Source of the DNA: Knoxdaviesia capensis
Lineage: Eukaryota; Ascomycota; Sordariomycetes; Microascales; Gondwanamycetaceae
Direction of reading: 5' to 3'
Assembly (NCBI GenBank): GCA_001510575.1
Contig: LNGK01000006.1
Location: 1,359,565 to 1,423,564 of the forward strand
DNA length: 64,000 nucleotides
A program made the position numbers and the translations under genes. The notes below the pieces were generated by a model, which saw only the letters and a list, made by a program, of their open reading frames with translations, made no database searches and had not been told where the DNA came from. Below, piece by piece: positions 1 to 13,814 of this stretch. Each line of letters opens with the position of its first letter. The stretch's first letter is position 1.

Positions 1-3000
1 GCGCCTTTGTCCCCAGGTTCAGGCGCAAAGCCGGGTGCGCGGCGATTCGCACCCGTCAGGGGCCACAAATTGACACGGCCGTCCCGGTTGCACACAGCGC
101 AGTGATGGAGTGCTGTAGTTCACTATACATCAGCGGTGGCCCTTAACTTTACAGCGGGTCAGACCTGCTAAACCTGCTAAACCACAGGCCGGCTGCAGCG
201 CATCAATTAGGGGCGACGCAAAGTACTCTTGCCGATAGGACCCCAACCACATATCGTCGCCCACAACGCTACAGACACGCAAATTTCAAGCAAAAAACTC
301 GCGATACACATCTCGGGACTTACGCGACCGTGATTCCATGTCAAAGAAAGTATCTACGAGCCCTAATGGCGGCAGAAGTGTGGCCAAAGTTTCCCTCAGT
401 CCAGAGGGAAAAATGCGCTGGAAAGTGGACCTGACTCGGCCAGAGGTACGTACCCATGTACTTTTTTTCTTTGCTCTCTGTTTGCCTGAGGCGCCGAGTA
501 TATGGGCATGTACCCCGTTGATACGGTTTATATAGTCATGATACTTCAGGACATGTGCAAGCAAGCGCAAGAAAAAGAAACCAGAATAAAACGACAGCGC
601 GGCCAAATATTAATCCAGAGATCATATCAGGGCGCAAAGGCGGTAAAGAAATATCCGAGATAGCCATTATTGGCCGTCCAAACTGGCGTCAGAATGCTTC
701 CTGCCGGCGGTCTCGATGTGTTTGCAGGTCCCGGTATATCAGTCATCTTTATATCGGTTCGTCTTCCAGTTCACTCCTCCTGTGGTTATTCTCGCAGTTT
801 AGCTCTCCACGGAGCATTCATCTACAGTTCAAACATGTGGCCGCCGGGAACATCACTCGGCAGACTGCATCAGCAGCAGCAAGCCGCCAACCTCTCTTCG
901 TTCCCCAAAAAAAAAGGACGGACGAAAGCAAACGAGCACCTTGGTGGCGCGGCACTGGAGGATGTGCGAGAGTGTATGTACCTTATTGGATCAGGTGGTA
1001 TTGTTGGATAATCTGTAACTTCTAGAGGACCTGTGAGGACTCCAGGATGCACTACATGTATGTATAGTAGATCCAACTGTGCTGTTGTCTCTCCTGCAAC
1101 TTTACTTGAGGGGACTGGAAAAAGGAGGTGAGTCTGGACTGACCTGGCGCAAATGGTCGGCCAACCGACATATGCTGCAGCAAAAGTTTCGATACGGACT
1201 AGACTAGCAACTATCTTGACGGCCTGCTCTCAGCCACAACGACGGCTGGCCAGGGTTTCATACAAAGCAGGACACAAATCTGAAGGTGTGTGTGAGTGTA
1301 TGAGTGTGTGAGTGTGGAAGTGTGGTGGTAGTGTGGTGAGTTGTCATCCTGTCCGTCACTTGTTCATATTATTTCCCGCTATCTCTTCTACCTATCTCGA
1401 CAGTGTTTCGTCTGGAACGTAATCCATATCTTTCCTTCTCTCTCGGGGGTGTGGCGGTTAGACATTTAGGCCCAGAACAATAATCATCCTGCCCCCCTTC
1501 GGAAGTTTGTTTTCTCACGAGCCCTATCACCTATCGCAATTCTATCACACACGCAGTGCCAGCCAATATGAGCAAACGCCAGCGCACCAAATAAACCCAC
1601 CGGAATGTCCAGCTAGAACAACCTGCCCTAACAGCCCGCGATACGGCGTGCCTGTACAGTTATCGTGCATCCAGAGAGAATCCGGGAGAAGGCAGCAGAC
1701 GGGCCAATGCCGCACACCACAACTTGCTTTTTGGCCCTTCTTTTTTCTTCTCCTTCGTTTCTTTTGGCCCATTGTGTCTGGTCCCTTTTCAACCCTGCAG
1801 TCCAACTCCCTCCATGGACGGGCAGAAGCCCAACATTCTGGCCTGCCTGCCCAAAAGGTCGGTGAGGGCGCAAAAACAGGCGAAAGCCAGGCCGGGGTCA
1901 GTTAAAGCGTGTGTGTGGTTCTGCCAAGAGTGGTTAGAAAGGTTGCAGGACAGATAAATAAATAGAACAGGACATACGGAGTAGTGATGGCACATGGCAC
2001 CCAAGAAGGCTCGTTCTCCAGGCAGAAAGGGTACTTGGTACTTGGTCCACTCTCTGCATTTGATTGACGTCGAAAAATACCAAACCCCTGGAGCCGACTC
2101 GGCTTCCGAAGTGGCATACAGACTCTGAGACAGCAAACTTGCGTGTGTCAGGCGGATTACACAGAAATGCTGGATTTCAATACAGCAGAGGACGAGCTAA
2201 AATGAATACCGTAAAGGACGGAGAGCCAGTACTTGTGAGTACCTTCATAGCACATGTACAAACAGTCAGTGAATCGCCTGTGTTTATTGTGCGCCCAGAC
2301 TGGCCTCAACATGATACTTGGGACGTGGGATTTGCGCCGGCATCCAGCAAATCAGCTGTCTACGTGGGCGAGCCATCATTCCAGGGCCGCAAGATGGCCC
2401 AGCGAAGCGAACAGCACCAGCAGTTCGCGTTGTGCCTTTGCGGCATACCTACAACAGTGCATGGGCGATCCTGATTGAGGAGGAGGGGGCGGCTTGCCAG
2501 TCTGGAGTGCTTCACGTTGTGATTGCGCAAAGAGAGTCAAATTGCGACTTCCTGCCAGCATGGGCCAGTAAACAGCCCTCAGAGATCACGAGCATCTTGA
2601 CACGGGGACTACCGCAAGATAGAAAATCCGTCAGCCTCCATATGGCATCATTCAGAGGGCAGTTGTGTTTGGTTCCCCAGCGGCCAGATTCCCCGGCCGG
2701 CGCCATTGATTGGTGTGCAGACTCCCACGACACGCAAATAATGCCTGCAACTGGAACAGCCAGTCGTTGGACAGCCCTCGCTTGAACCCACCGCAGGTGT
2801 CGGCGCATAAGAGAGCACTTGCGATCATGTTTTGGCGCCCGACGCCGAACCCGCCTAAAAAAAACAACCGGCAGCTGTGGCTGAGGCGAACTGTGTGGGT
2901 ATTTATGAGTATTTGCTCTGTGGGAAACAGGTCTGTACTCTCGTTTCGCGAACCGTGGGTCGGGGAACAAAAATTATGTTTTCGTTGACCGTTTGAAGCG

Positions 3001-6000
3001 GCTTCATTCCAGCCGGACACTCCCTGGATCCTTGAGAGGGGAGTAAGGAAGAGAGAGGGGGGCGGCCGGCCTATTGTCGCACCAAGCAGCTAAACCAACC
3101 CATTTGGCCTTGTATCGGCCTCGGATATCCCCACGAACCACTCTTTTTTTTTCCTTAACCTTTCTTCAAGTGCGCAGGAGTGGCCACCAAGATGATAGAC
3201 GTGAATGATGCTCCCGAGAGTTGAAGGGATACCATAACGAGGAGGGTTCGGCCGAGAGTACTCTAGCTATGTGCGCATCCGCAAGTGTGTACCTGAGTGT
3301 GGCTGGATATCAATCAGCGGCGGTTCATTTCGCAAATCCGGTAACTATCCAAATCTTGCACCCAACGAAAGGAAACACCACCACTCACCCTTGACACACA
3401 CATGTACGCTGAGCAGAAGAAAAAAAAAAAAAGGGCCGGCCTAGCCGGGTTGAAAACGAGGAGAGTTTTCGTTTCGTGTCACGCGCATTCTAGGCCAGTG
3501 GTGCTACAACTTGGAGCCGATGAAGCAATTCGGGACTAAATCCATCGTATCGATATGCAATCAATCAGAGAGGAGCCCCGATAAATGAAAAAGGAAAAAA
3601 AGGAAAAAAAGGAAAAAAGTCAAAATTTTTCATGTTGATATTCAACGTTGAAGGTGGCGGATATGTTGGCTTGGCCGTGGTGGCTTGTGTGGGAACCCCT
3701 CAAGTCATGAGAGTCTCACGCGAGTTTGGATGGGGTTTATTGTCTGGCTTTCCTGGTAAATGTCAAATGCGCTGTCGCAAACCACACTTTTGCGACAGCG
3801 AATGCGCAACCCTAACCCTACGCACAATTGGGTCACCACTTCAAGAACCCTCCTGCTGCTGTAACATTGAATTTTCGTTCTTTCCTTATTCTTTTTTTCG
3901 CGACTCAAGTTTGTGGGCCAAAAAATAAGAAATAAAAAGACGGTGAATAGAAAGGGACTGACGGTTTGTCACGTTTCGACCCTACCACAGAATTCGAACA
4001 CTTGCATACAGGTAATCTAGCGGTCTTCTCCATATGCACGCTTTACTCTTTTTCGCCTCCACCTTATCAAGTTAGGCCATCACGCTTTGGAAATCCAGAT
4101 TTTGTCTCAGCTGTTCTGTAACATTACTGAACGACCCTTCTTAACACTTATCTACCAAGACCTTGAAAATACAATTCTTTTATCCCCTCTCTGTGCCTGC
4201 TAACGGCCCCTCGTTGGGCCGCGATGGAAACGGAAGAGAAGAGAAATCTTCGACGCTGCGGGCCGAGCAGTGTCGTTGACTTGTCAATTGACGACTTACG
4301 GCTATATCCCACCATGATAGTGCGTTATGAGGTCGATATCGCCCGTCGATTGATTGATACGAAAGGTGTGTGTGGGCGGGTGGAGGACGAGAGGGAAAAT
4401 TGTGAGACACACATGGACACTACTGTACGCACAACACACCATTCACACGCTGCCCACTCACACCTGGCCTGGCCAAATCTTCGAACCAACCCTCGTTGAG
4501 GAAACGGGGAGCCGAACCAAACATATTGGGGTTGTCCCCCCCTCATCCCGTGGGAAAAAGAACCATAACAAGAGACACCATTGGCTATTCATAGGTCGGT
4601 CCTGCAGCCAAAACAGCACAAAAACAAGAAGCCAGCTAAGGTTGGACGACGATCCTCTAAGAGCGAGCCACGCGGGTCGAAACTGGGTCCCCGCGAGAGG
4701 AAACAACGGTTTGTGTGTTTACCACTACGGCCGGGAAATGGGGGATCCTTGGCGTGGCTGTTGCGGGATTGGGCCCGCCTGGTGGCCGGATGGGATGCGC
4801 AGAGGTTGGGAAGAGAGACAAGCTGACAAAAGGAAGTCCATGGAATCTTTAGATGCTGCCCCCGACTTTGGGGGTCTGCAGAGACCGATTTCTCGGCCAC
4901 GATCGTACTAGATCCGAACATAGCAGGCTTTCCACTGGCATATTACTAACGACTCGAATGGTAGAATCGACGTTCCAGGAGGACGGCCTCCACGGAGGTG
5001 TCAAGGCTCACACACACACACACACATACACACACACGCATATTTCTCTCGCTGAAGGACCAACCAACCGGATTCACCTGCCTTCAAGCTCCCCCGTCCC
5101 ACCAACCGTGCCCTCAGACAGAACAGGAATAAAAGCGGGTGATCACACCGGAGTTGTGCAGGTCGGCTGGCCGCCCAAAAAGAGGAAAGGCTCGGGACGT
5201 CGCCTTCGCCTAGGAAGGTACTGGAGGTACATACAGTACATGGGTTGCAGTACCGTTCTTTCGTCCCTGTCTATGTGTGAGTGTGTCTCTGGCAGTTCTG
5301 CACTTGGTTGACCGTATGTTCTGGGTTGGAGGATTGGGGAAGTGAACGATGGCTCGCAACCTGGTCTGGTGGGAGGCAAACCTTTCCGTAGGGCTCCTCC
5401 AGATAACAGCGAGTTTTCACTCATAGTCCGGAACATATGAGTCTACGAAGGCTGCATGTGTGAGGGGCTGTAGTTCTCGTTTGAAAGGGTTGCAAACGGG
5501 TCCGCGCCACAGTCAAAGGAAGGATTTAGAAATGGGTGGATATACGTATGGATTAACCGAGCCAGGTGAGCTTTTCTTTCTCTTCACGTCTAAATAAGCT
5601 GCGAAGATTCAGGCGCTGTTATTGATATGCTCATTCTCCATATAGCCATCTTCGGTTCCTACGTAACTTGATACTAAAACTGGATTACAACGATAACCAT
5701 CCACGCACAATAGATTAAGAGCGGGGAGCCTCGAAAACCCATATCACCCTCGATGCACAACGAGGGTAATATGTAAGTAATATCACGCCAAGTCAGAGTT
5801 GCAAAGTGGGAAAAATTAGTGGCCACATGATACGTGGTTGACTATCGCCAATCGCCGGCGGGGGGCCATATCGCAACAAACTTGGTGGGATTCGGGTGGG
5901 AAACCGGTTCCTGGCAGTGCGACCTGGCATTTCTTGTCGGTCTTGCCCTTCCGTTTACCCTCTTCTTCTGGCCCCCTCCAAGCTGATTGTCCAATGCCGC

Positions 6001-9000
6001 CTTTGGCGACCGGCTTTTGTATCTCCCCCCTCTCGTTTGTCGTCTCCTGGGACAGACAAACTCCCGACAGACGCAGGAGGGCAGATCTGAGGTCGAACTC
6101 TGCCGTGCTCTGTTGCGCGCGGCGCATTGGGTTCAAAACACAGGGGGCGTGCTACTCGTACATACTATGGACACACATATGGAAGACCATCCTCACTATG
6201 TACATCCTCCCGGCGGGGTTCGACGTGAGAACAGAAGTCCCGTATCCTGTAGCAAGCATGTTGATGCCTCTCTTCGTACGAGTATTTGACGGGCCTGGCG
6301 GATCCATAGGCACGAAGGAAAAGCACCCTCGTGAGCACTGTTTAGATACCCTGTTGGCGGTGTTTCCGTACGGGGCCAAGTCCCTTACCTATGTGAGTGA
6401 GATTGATACTGGTGGACTCACATGTCTCTGATAACGACCTGCGCAAGTGCGCGACATACGTGCCCTAGTTTTCCCCCATATCTTTCTCTTTTTCACCCTA
6501 ATGAATGCACTTTCTATATGAATCCGAATATCGGCGTGTTTCTATCTAGATCTCTTCGAATTGCGATCAGTGGTGAGAGGTTTCTTTTGACACGGCAGAA
6601 TCAGTGACCATGTGCCCGCTTTGATTCCTTTTTTCAATTTATCCCAAAACAGCAAAGCATCGGTTTTCGCGAACGTACAGTGTGGTCCCCACAACACACA
6701 GTACGTCCAAATTGACACCTGCATAAACCGCCTATATTGACTGACTTCACTCAAAAAAACACCTGCTCCGGATTTCTCAACCATTGCTCGTCCCCCCCTC
6801 TTTAAGCTGAAAAAAATGGGAAGCGCAAAAGCCCCCGATAGCACGTAATGCCGGGCACATGGATCAGTTCACGTTGCAGACCTCGCTTTTTGCGCTCTCT
6901 GGGTTGCGGAAAGCGCCGGGGCAGATGCCGCCGACGGTGCACATGCTGACGATCTTGCACTGAGATCAAATGCGGTGGCAGTCAAGTCAATCGGGATATC
7001 TGCGATTTCGCTCTTGGGCATCCGTTCTCTTCCTCTCTCTAGCCGACCCTGACGACACGGAGCGCACACTATTCCTCCGACAGACCTGGAAAAGCAAAAA
7101 AGCGAGCGATGGACGGATGGGGTGCACCGGGCTTATCATCACGGCTGGGCTGCGCACTCCAATATGCATGGCGTTCTGAAAAGAGGCTAGGGCCGGGGGA
7201 GGGAAGACACACACATACACACATACACAGAGAGGAGTGATGGTGAGGGAACCAGAGTGATCGCCAGAGCAGGTGGAACAGGACGAGAGAAGTACGACCT
7301 CTTTTGTAGTACCGTTACGGGACAGTCGACATCTTGGACCCCAACGCCGATGGAGAAATGACCTTGCGATGACAGGACACTGTATGAGGCGTGGACCTCG
7401 TTGGAACCAGAGACCTCACCGCGTGCACAGCGAGTGGCGAAAAGTGAAGGATGCGATGCACTCCCCCGATCAGCCGGGCAGAAAAACCAAGACACAAAAA
7501 GGCGAGCCAGCATGACAGAACACGAGCCCCGAAGGAAACGCAGGAATTTACGCGGAATCTAGGAGGGTCTTGCAGGTGATATGCACGAGTATGGATGAAT
7601 GTAGCATGTATCCAACTCCGATGCAAGTGGGTGAGGGTGCCGGTACGTATCTCGTCTATCTTTGCCTATCTCTCACCTTTTATCACTCCATCCCTCTCGT
7701 CTCCGCCCGCACCATGCCTACGCTGCCTTCTTACCGCTTTGCGCAAACTCCTCCTGGACGGTACATACATGAACCTGCAAGTGACTTTGTACCGTCGCAC
7801 TCGCCATTCTCCGAATGACACAATGACACTATGACATGATGGGCGTTTCTTTCGTCGTCTTCTTTCGCCGTTCGCCCAAATTCCCGATGAAATACGTGCC
7901 CATCGAGGGAAAACATATGCGGCAGAATCGCAGTGTGGAGAGTCTGAACAATCCACCGGGTTGCGTGGCTCTCTTTGCGATGAGACATTAGCCAAGGCGC
8001 TCGCTCATACACGCAGAATACTGAGGGGGCGGGGAGGGTGCAAGCGCTTGTCGCGACCCTCTAATTTCAGCGCTGGCTCCTGCAACGCTCCTTTTTCTTA
8101 TTCCTCCTGTCGCCGCGACATTTCGCCATGCAGAAACGAGACCCCAAACCAGGGCGCGCGGGTCGCATCGTGGGCGGAAGGCAAGCCTATAGATCTTTCC
8201 CGTTTCCATTTTGCTGGCCTTTCTTCATCTCTCGGTTGTGGCCTGTCAACGGTCGGTCTGCGAGATTCTTCAGCGGCAGCGCATCGGATCGAGTGGCCGC
8301 GCGCTTGCGGGGAAACGCTCTCCAGGGATGGGACACTGGTGGAACAGCCGAGGAGACACGCTTTTTTTCGGCCTGGCGAAACGCAAAAGGATCTCGAAAT
8401 AGAATGATAGTAGCCAGTGAAATCGGTTGATGACGATGGAACAAGCGCGACAGCTTGGAGATACGAAACTCTGACAAGAAAGGCACGGGGGTGCAGAGTC
8501 GGCGCGGTGCGATTGTGCCTTCAACCAAGAGCGGGGGAGAATCGCCAACAAGAAACTCCCCAATTTTTTTTTTCCTATTTGCGAAATCTGGGAGTAGCGA
8601 GCATAAAACGTATTTTGAATCGCGATGCTGATGCAAACCGAAAGATCAGGACATACTGACGAAACGGAATCATTTCTGTCTAGTGAGCGCATCTTCCGAC
8701 CGAGCCGCCCGCACGGCGATTCTCAACCCTTTTCCAGCTATGGCGCATTGCGCATTTTTTTTTTTCATGCGCCGCCTTTTGTGGCTCATGATTCTTTTCT
8801 GCGCCCCAGTTTGTTTGCATTTTGCGACGAGAAACCCGAAAGTTTCAAGGTTGCTTCAGCTCGTTTTTGCGCCGGGCGCATCACGTGCAACCGCGTTGGG
8901 GTCGTGCGGGCGCCACACTTCCCGGACACGCGTCTGGCACCCGGGAAACGGCGCCGGATATCACGGCAACGCGGGGTAAAGATGCGGTTCAAAAAGGCTC

Positions 9001-11301
9001 TACATGGTGTATATGGCTGTTGCCATGGATATATCAGTCTTTTTGGCATTTTTTCGGCTCTTTGCATTGATATATCTCGACTGGTTGCTGTATGACTGGT
9101 CGAAACCATTCGCTGGGGAGACGCGACGGAAAAATCGGGCTTCAGAGCCACTTCGCCCAAAACGGCCTAGCGCAGAATCTGATCTGTTCGCCCATGTTTT
9201 ATTTCCGCGATCGCCGTCACCCTGGCAACCGGGGCCGCAGCATTATGTCAGCGGAAGATCTCGTGTCGGCGCGCATCTTTCCTTTTTGCTTCGTTTTTCT
9301 CTTGTGTTCGTTTTTTGTGGATTGCTCGCATCCCATTCTCTATGGGTACGTACCTTGTCCACCTCGAGAAGCCAAGTCACCAGAAATGTGCCAAACTATG
9401 CACACCTTTTATTTCCCTGGCAATGAAGCATTTCTTGTGTTCCCATTTGGCCTGTTTGTTTCCACCTGGTAACCTAAGTACTGTCTGTATGCGCTCCACA
9501 TAGCCGAGATACTCTCCTGTATATGATACATATGTAATCCACATACAAGCTCTCACGATAACTGGAGTTTGCTGTTTATTTCACTTCGTCGTTCCTTTTG
9601 CGCGGGCTGTGTGCGCATCTGCGCTCTGCACTCACTTTGCGCTTGCTCTTTGCGCGTGTCTGAATGTATCTTGTCGCGGTACCGCCCCTGCTGATTTTCC
9701 TGGCCCTGGTACCTGTGCCCCGGCCCAGGCGCGACAATGCCTTTTCTGCTTTCCTCTCAGCCAAACTGGTGTTTCCTTCTGTTTCTCCGATTCCCCTGCT
9801 CGTTGGATCTTTGTGGTTTTGGCTGGGGCAAAACTATAAACACACACTCTTTTATGGGGGGGGGAGCCCTGGCAGCCAATTAAATTTTGTTGTTCTTCAT
9901 TCCTTACTTGGACAACAAGCATAAAGGAAACAAAAATAAACAAAAACTCTAGGAAATAATGTTATTGCGCTGGAATAAAGTCCCCCTTTTGAAGCTTTTG
10001 CTGCTTGATGCTGTACCTGCATTACAGGTTATATAAGGAAAGAGCTCCTATCCGATTCGGTATACTATCCATAGCTTTGGAAAGAGCAACTTGGATAGCT
10101 TCCTTCCTCTTAGAAATATTTTTATAAAGGGGAATGAATGTAAGGGACTGAGAATCAAGACCTTTGAAAACGATATCCGGGTTCAACCTCTTCTTTTTCT
10201 TTTCCTCAATCTTATTCTTCTTCCTTCTTCTTTACTCCTCCGAGCATATTACTCTTTCACTTCAAGTCAACAAAAAGTCCAGAGCTTTGTTGTTTTTATT
10301 CTTCTTTGAAGCTCTGTGCTCTCTCTCCTTGTCACTTTTTGCTTGGATCTAATACCAAAATATACAAGTACATTGTACTTGTTCCGGGGCATAAACACCA
10401 AATTTTTCGTCCTCTTATTTTCATATCAACGTGTTGAGCCATTGCCTTTTCTCTCTGATTGTTTTTTTTTCGTCCTCTCTCCCTCTCTTTTGTTTTCTCT
10501 TCTTTTCTTCTCTCTATCGGCCTTAGATCAGTTTCTCACTACCCCCTTTCTCCTCTCTGAATCGAATTGTGTCTGCGGTATCTGATAATGCACCCAAGAC
10601 GGTAAAGCAATCATCAATTATTACACTCTAGTAAGTTCTCTTCTTCGCTGGTTTCTTTCATCAGTTCCTTATTTAGAGCTTTCTGGTTCTTACTACTATC
10701 ACATATGTTTGGTATATTCCCGTGTCATGAATACCTGCTGACTGACCTCCTTCTTCCCGTCTTTAGATAATTCGTGATCTAGCGATAATCCCGTTTTCCT
10801 TTTTCCGCATCTCATTATTGTCTCTAGCGGTAACATCAAGGTCTAAGGTTTGTTTGACGTGTCTTCACTGATACGCCAGATATAATCATCAGACCTAACT
10901 ACTGTCTGTCCGGCCATCTTAAGACTGCAGCCTGTTACGTGTTTCGATATCATCACTACGCCGTGACTCAGTATTGATACCTGTATCAATCTTTGGTCCT
11001 ATCGCTATTGCCGATCCCACAGAGTTGCTGCGCGTGTTTAGCTGCCGCGACAGGACACCGGAAAGAAAGCAAGTCACATTGCGATTGCCATTTCTATTCA
11101 GTACATAGAGTGCCACGAATTGTTTTTCGTGGGATTCTATCTGGAGGGTGTTGCGGATTCTGATAGCTTGCTTCCTGGCTTTCCTGTCCCTCCTCCTTTT
11201 TCGATTGTCACAAAATCCCCTTTTGTGAATTCTGTTGCATTTTTAATGATCAATTAACTTTTCCCTCTTCAATTACTTGAACTTGGAAAATAATTGACAT
11301 C
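1..11301. other. Gene-free left arm upstream of the cyclin gene
   Basis: No reading frame here resembles a known family or shows sustained codon bias; the open frames are short and often begin at non-ATG codons. The stretch contains a CA repeat near 5009-5039, A-rich runs with repeated GGAAAAAA units near 3590-3618, two tandem telomere-like CCCTAA units near 3811-3823, a CACGTG site near 8883, and pyrimidine-rich DNA from about 10180 to 10570 that probably belongs to the cyclin promoter. Short sequences like TATATAAG at about 10030 and a possible 5' UTR intron at 10631-10766 (GTAAGT donor, CTTTAG acceptor) suggest that the cyclin transcript may start more than 0.5 kb before its ATG. A long noncoding RNA or decayed repeats are possible but I cannot show either. 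Confidence 0.6.
10631..10766 (+). other. Possible 5' UTR intron of the cyclin gene
   Basis: A GTAAGTTCTC donor is followed 136 bases later by a pyrimidine-rich CTTTAG acceptor, with a CTGAC branch-like sequence about 25 bases before it. It lies about 0.5 kb upstream of the cyclin start codon, just after a strong CT-rich tract. This is an inference from splice signals only. Confidence 0.35.
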
Positions 11302-13814
11302 ATGGACACCAGAGTAAGTTGATTCTGTTCTCCTCATCAAGATTGTCTTTACCGTGCTTGGTTCGCGCTGCTATTTAACCCGGTCGTTACAAGATCGACT
11401 GGCTTGTTTACTGACTGACTCTTGCTTCTCTCTTCCAGCCTTATCGATCTCGCTCGGTTTTCGCGACCGGCGACGAGAATGCCGTCCCGTCTAAAGCTCT
11501 CCTTGGCATCGGCATGTCCGGTGCGCGTACCGATAAACTTTCTGGATCCATCGCCATCCCTGCCCAGGCGGCTATGAAGGCCACTGGCAAGCGCACTGCC
11601 TTCGGAGATGTTAGCATCAACTCCAAGGTCGTTCGCGTGTCCGACGATGCGATCGCGAAGGCCGCTCGCACCGTCACATATGCCAAACCAGCCAACACGA
11701 TCATCCGTGCCGATGTCCACAACATCAACAACAACAGCAACAACACTACGGCCCAGCCTGCCTATTCGTCCACTGCTCCTACCAATGGAGAATTCATGTC
11801 TGGCCCCCTGTCGATCCATGCCCCGGGCCAGCTTATTTCGGCACAAGCCATTCGTGTTGAGCAGCCCGGCCGTCTCACTCGCATTGTCGAAGCGTGCCGT
11901 GGTGACATCGGCGAGATTTCAATGGCCACTACTGGCCCGGTCGGTGTGCCTCGTGTGCCTCGCCAGCACGCAAGCCAGCCGCTTCTGCGCCCCGAGGTTC
12001 CGGTTCTTCGCCAGACCCAGAGCCGCTACTTTGCGCAGGATGCGCCCGTTGGCGGAGCGCTGTTTCCTTTGGCTGACCTCGCTCACGCCCTGAGCGAAGA
12101 GAACCAGAATGGCCAGAGTGGTGTCGTTCAGCCTACTGACTCTGCCGACTACCTTGTTCTCCTTGAGCAGCAGCACCAGCAGCCCATGGCTGTTTCTGGT
12201 AGCGATCCCAACGGTGGCATTGCGCACGGATTGACTGTCGCTCCTGCGGATCTGGCTCTTCCTCTTGTTTCTGATGTGGTTCGGGAGTATCAATCGATGA
12301 CGGCTCCCGAGCAGCAGCCGCACCCCGTGCCTGCTCCTTGCGCCGATACCAACACTGCCATCCCGCAGGGATCGACTGTTGACTCCTGGGACTTGGGCGT
12401 GCCTCGCCTTTCTGCTATCGTCCGCCAATACGAGTCTAGTGCCGCTCTCGAGTCCCAGTCGAGAGCCGACACAGGTAACCTCCTGAACCTTTCCGATAAC
12501 GATGAGGAGTATTGGGATGATGCGGAGGTCGAGGACAGCGAGTTCTACGACGACCAGGGCTACACCACGGCTCACTCGTACCACTCGAAGGGTGGCGATA
12601 TGACTTCGGGTGGTGCGACCACCGTGATTCTGGCCCCGAAGCAGACTTCGCGTTCGATCCGGGAGCTGGAGCTGGCTAAGCAGTATGTCAAGAGCTCCGC
12701 CTTCAACCAGTATGAAGATGAGGACATCTGTGATATTAGCATGGTAGCTGAGTATGGAGAGGAAATTTATGCTTACATGCGTGAGATGGAGGTAAGTTCT
12801 GCCCCTAACTTTTGTGCCATCTTTGCTTGAATAAACAGACACAACTAACAAATCAATGACACCTTTATTTCTTTGTTATAGATTAAGCTCCTCCCGAACC
12901 CTCACTACATGGATCTTCAGACCGAGATCCAGTGGTCCATGCGCTCTGTGCTGATTGACTGGCTTGTCCAGGTCCATGGCCGCTTCTACCTCCTCCCCGA
13001 GACGCTCTTCCTTGCCGTGAACTACATTGACCGGTTCCTCTCCAATAAGATTATCTCCCTTGGCAAGCTACAGCTCGTTGGTGCTACGGCAATTCTGATT
13101 GCCGCAAAGTACGAGGAGATTAACTGCCCCTCTCTTGATGAGATTGTCTACATGGTCGATCAGGGCCACTCTGCCGATGAGATCCGAAAGGCTGAACGGT
13201 TTATGCTGTCCATCCTCAGTTTTGATCTGGGCTTCCCTGGACCGATGAGCTTCTTGCGCCGTATCAGTAAGGCCGATGACTATGACCTGGACACCCGCAC
13301 CCTGGCCAAGTACCTGCTCGAAGTCACCGTCATGGATGAGCGCTTTGTCGGCGCCCCCGCTAGCTATGTTGCCGCTGTGGCCCATTGCTTAGCCATCTTC
13401 ATCCTGCGTAAGGGAACTTGGGTATGCATATTCTCCCCCGTGGCTACGCAAATTGGTGCATATTGTTGTTTGCTTACTGATTTATCTTTCTTGATACTTC
13501 CTTCACAGACCCCCGCCCATGTTCACTACTCTGGCTACACTTGGCGCCAACTGAAGCCCGCCATCGACGTCCTCTTCGAGTGCCTTCAGTATCCCCAGAA
13601 GCATCACGCTTCGGTTTACGAGAAGTACCATGATCGGAAGTACATGAACTGCTCTTTCCTCGTCGAGGATCAGATCGCCCGTGGCTTTGTCCCCCCTGCG
13701 TCTCAACCCAGTGTTGCCCGTGCCACACAGGATCTCTCGCGTGAATCGTCCGCGTCCGCCACCCCTGGTGAGACTGGCGATGAAAGCGAGATGTTCATCC
13801 TCTCTGACATGTAA
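11302..13814 (+). CDS. G2/mitotic B-type cyclin
   Basis: Regulatory subunit of the mitotic cyclin-dependent kinase, acting in nucleus and cytoplasm at G2/M. Exons inferred at 11302-11313, 11439-12791, 12882-13421 and 13509-13814, giving 736 residues. The first exon codes only M-D-T-R; this start joins in frame to the long second exon. Residues 456-735 hold both cyclin folds, with the typical PNPHYMDLQTEIQW entry, MRSVLIDWLVQVH, the LAAKYEE-like IAAKYEEI helix and a YSGYTW C-terminal fold. The long N-terminal region (about 450 residues) is low in conserved motifs, contains a duplicated 47-residue block (about 259-350) and an acidic patch before the box. At the place where a destruction box is expected the sequence is R56-T-A-F-G-D-V-S-I-N, lacking the usual Leu. 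Orthologues include A. nidulans nimE and S. pombe cdc13. Intron 3 (87 bases) has no stop in frame, so retention would add 29 residues. Confidence 0.93.

Noticed and set aside
3811..3823. Telomere-like CCCTAACCCTA
   Set aside because: Fewer than two full units and no array; it occurs within ordinary sequence.
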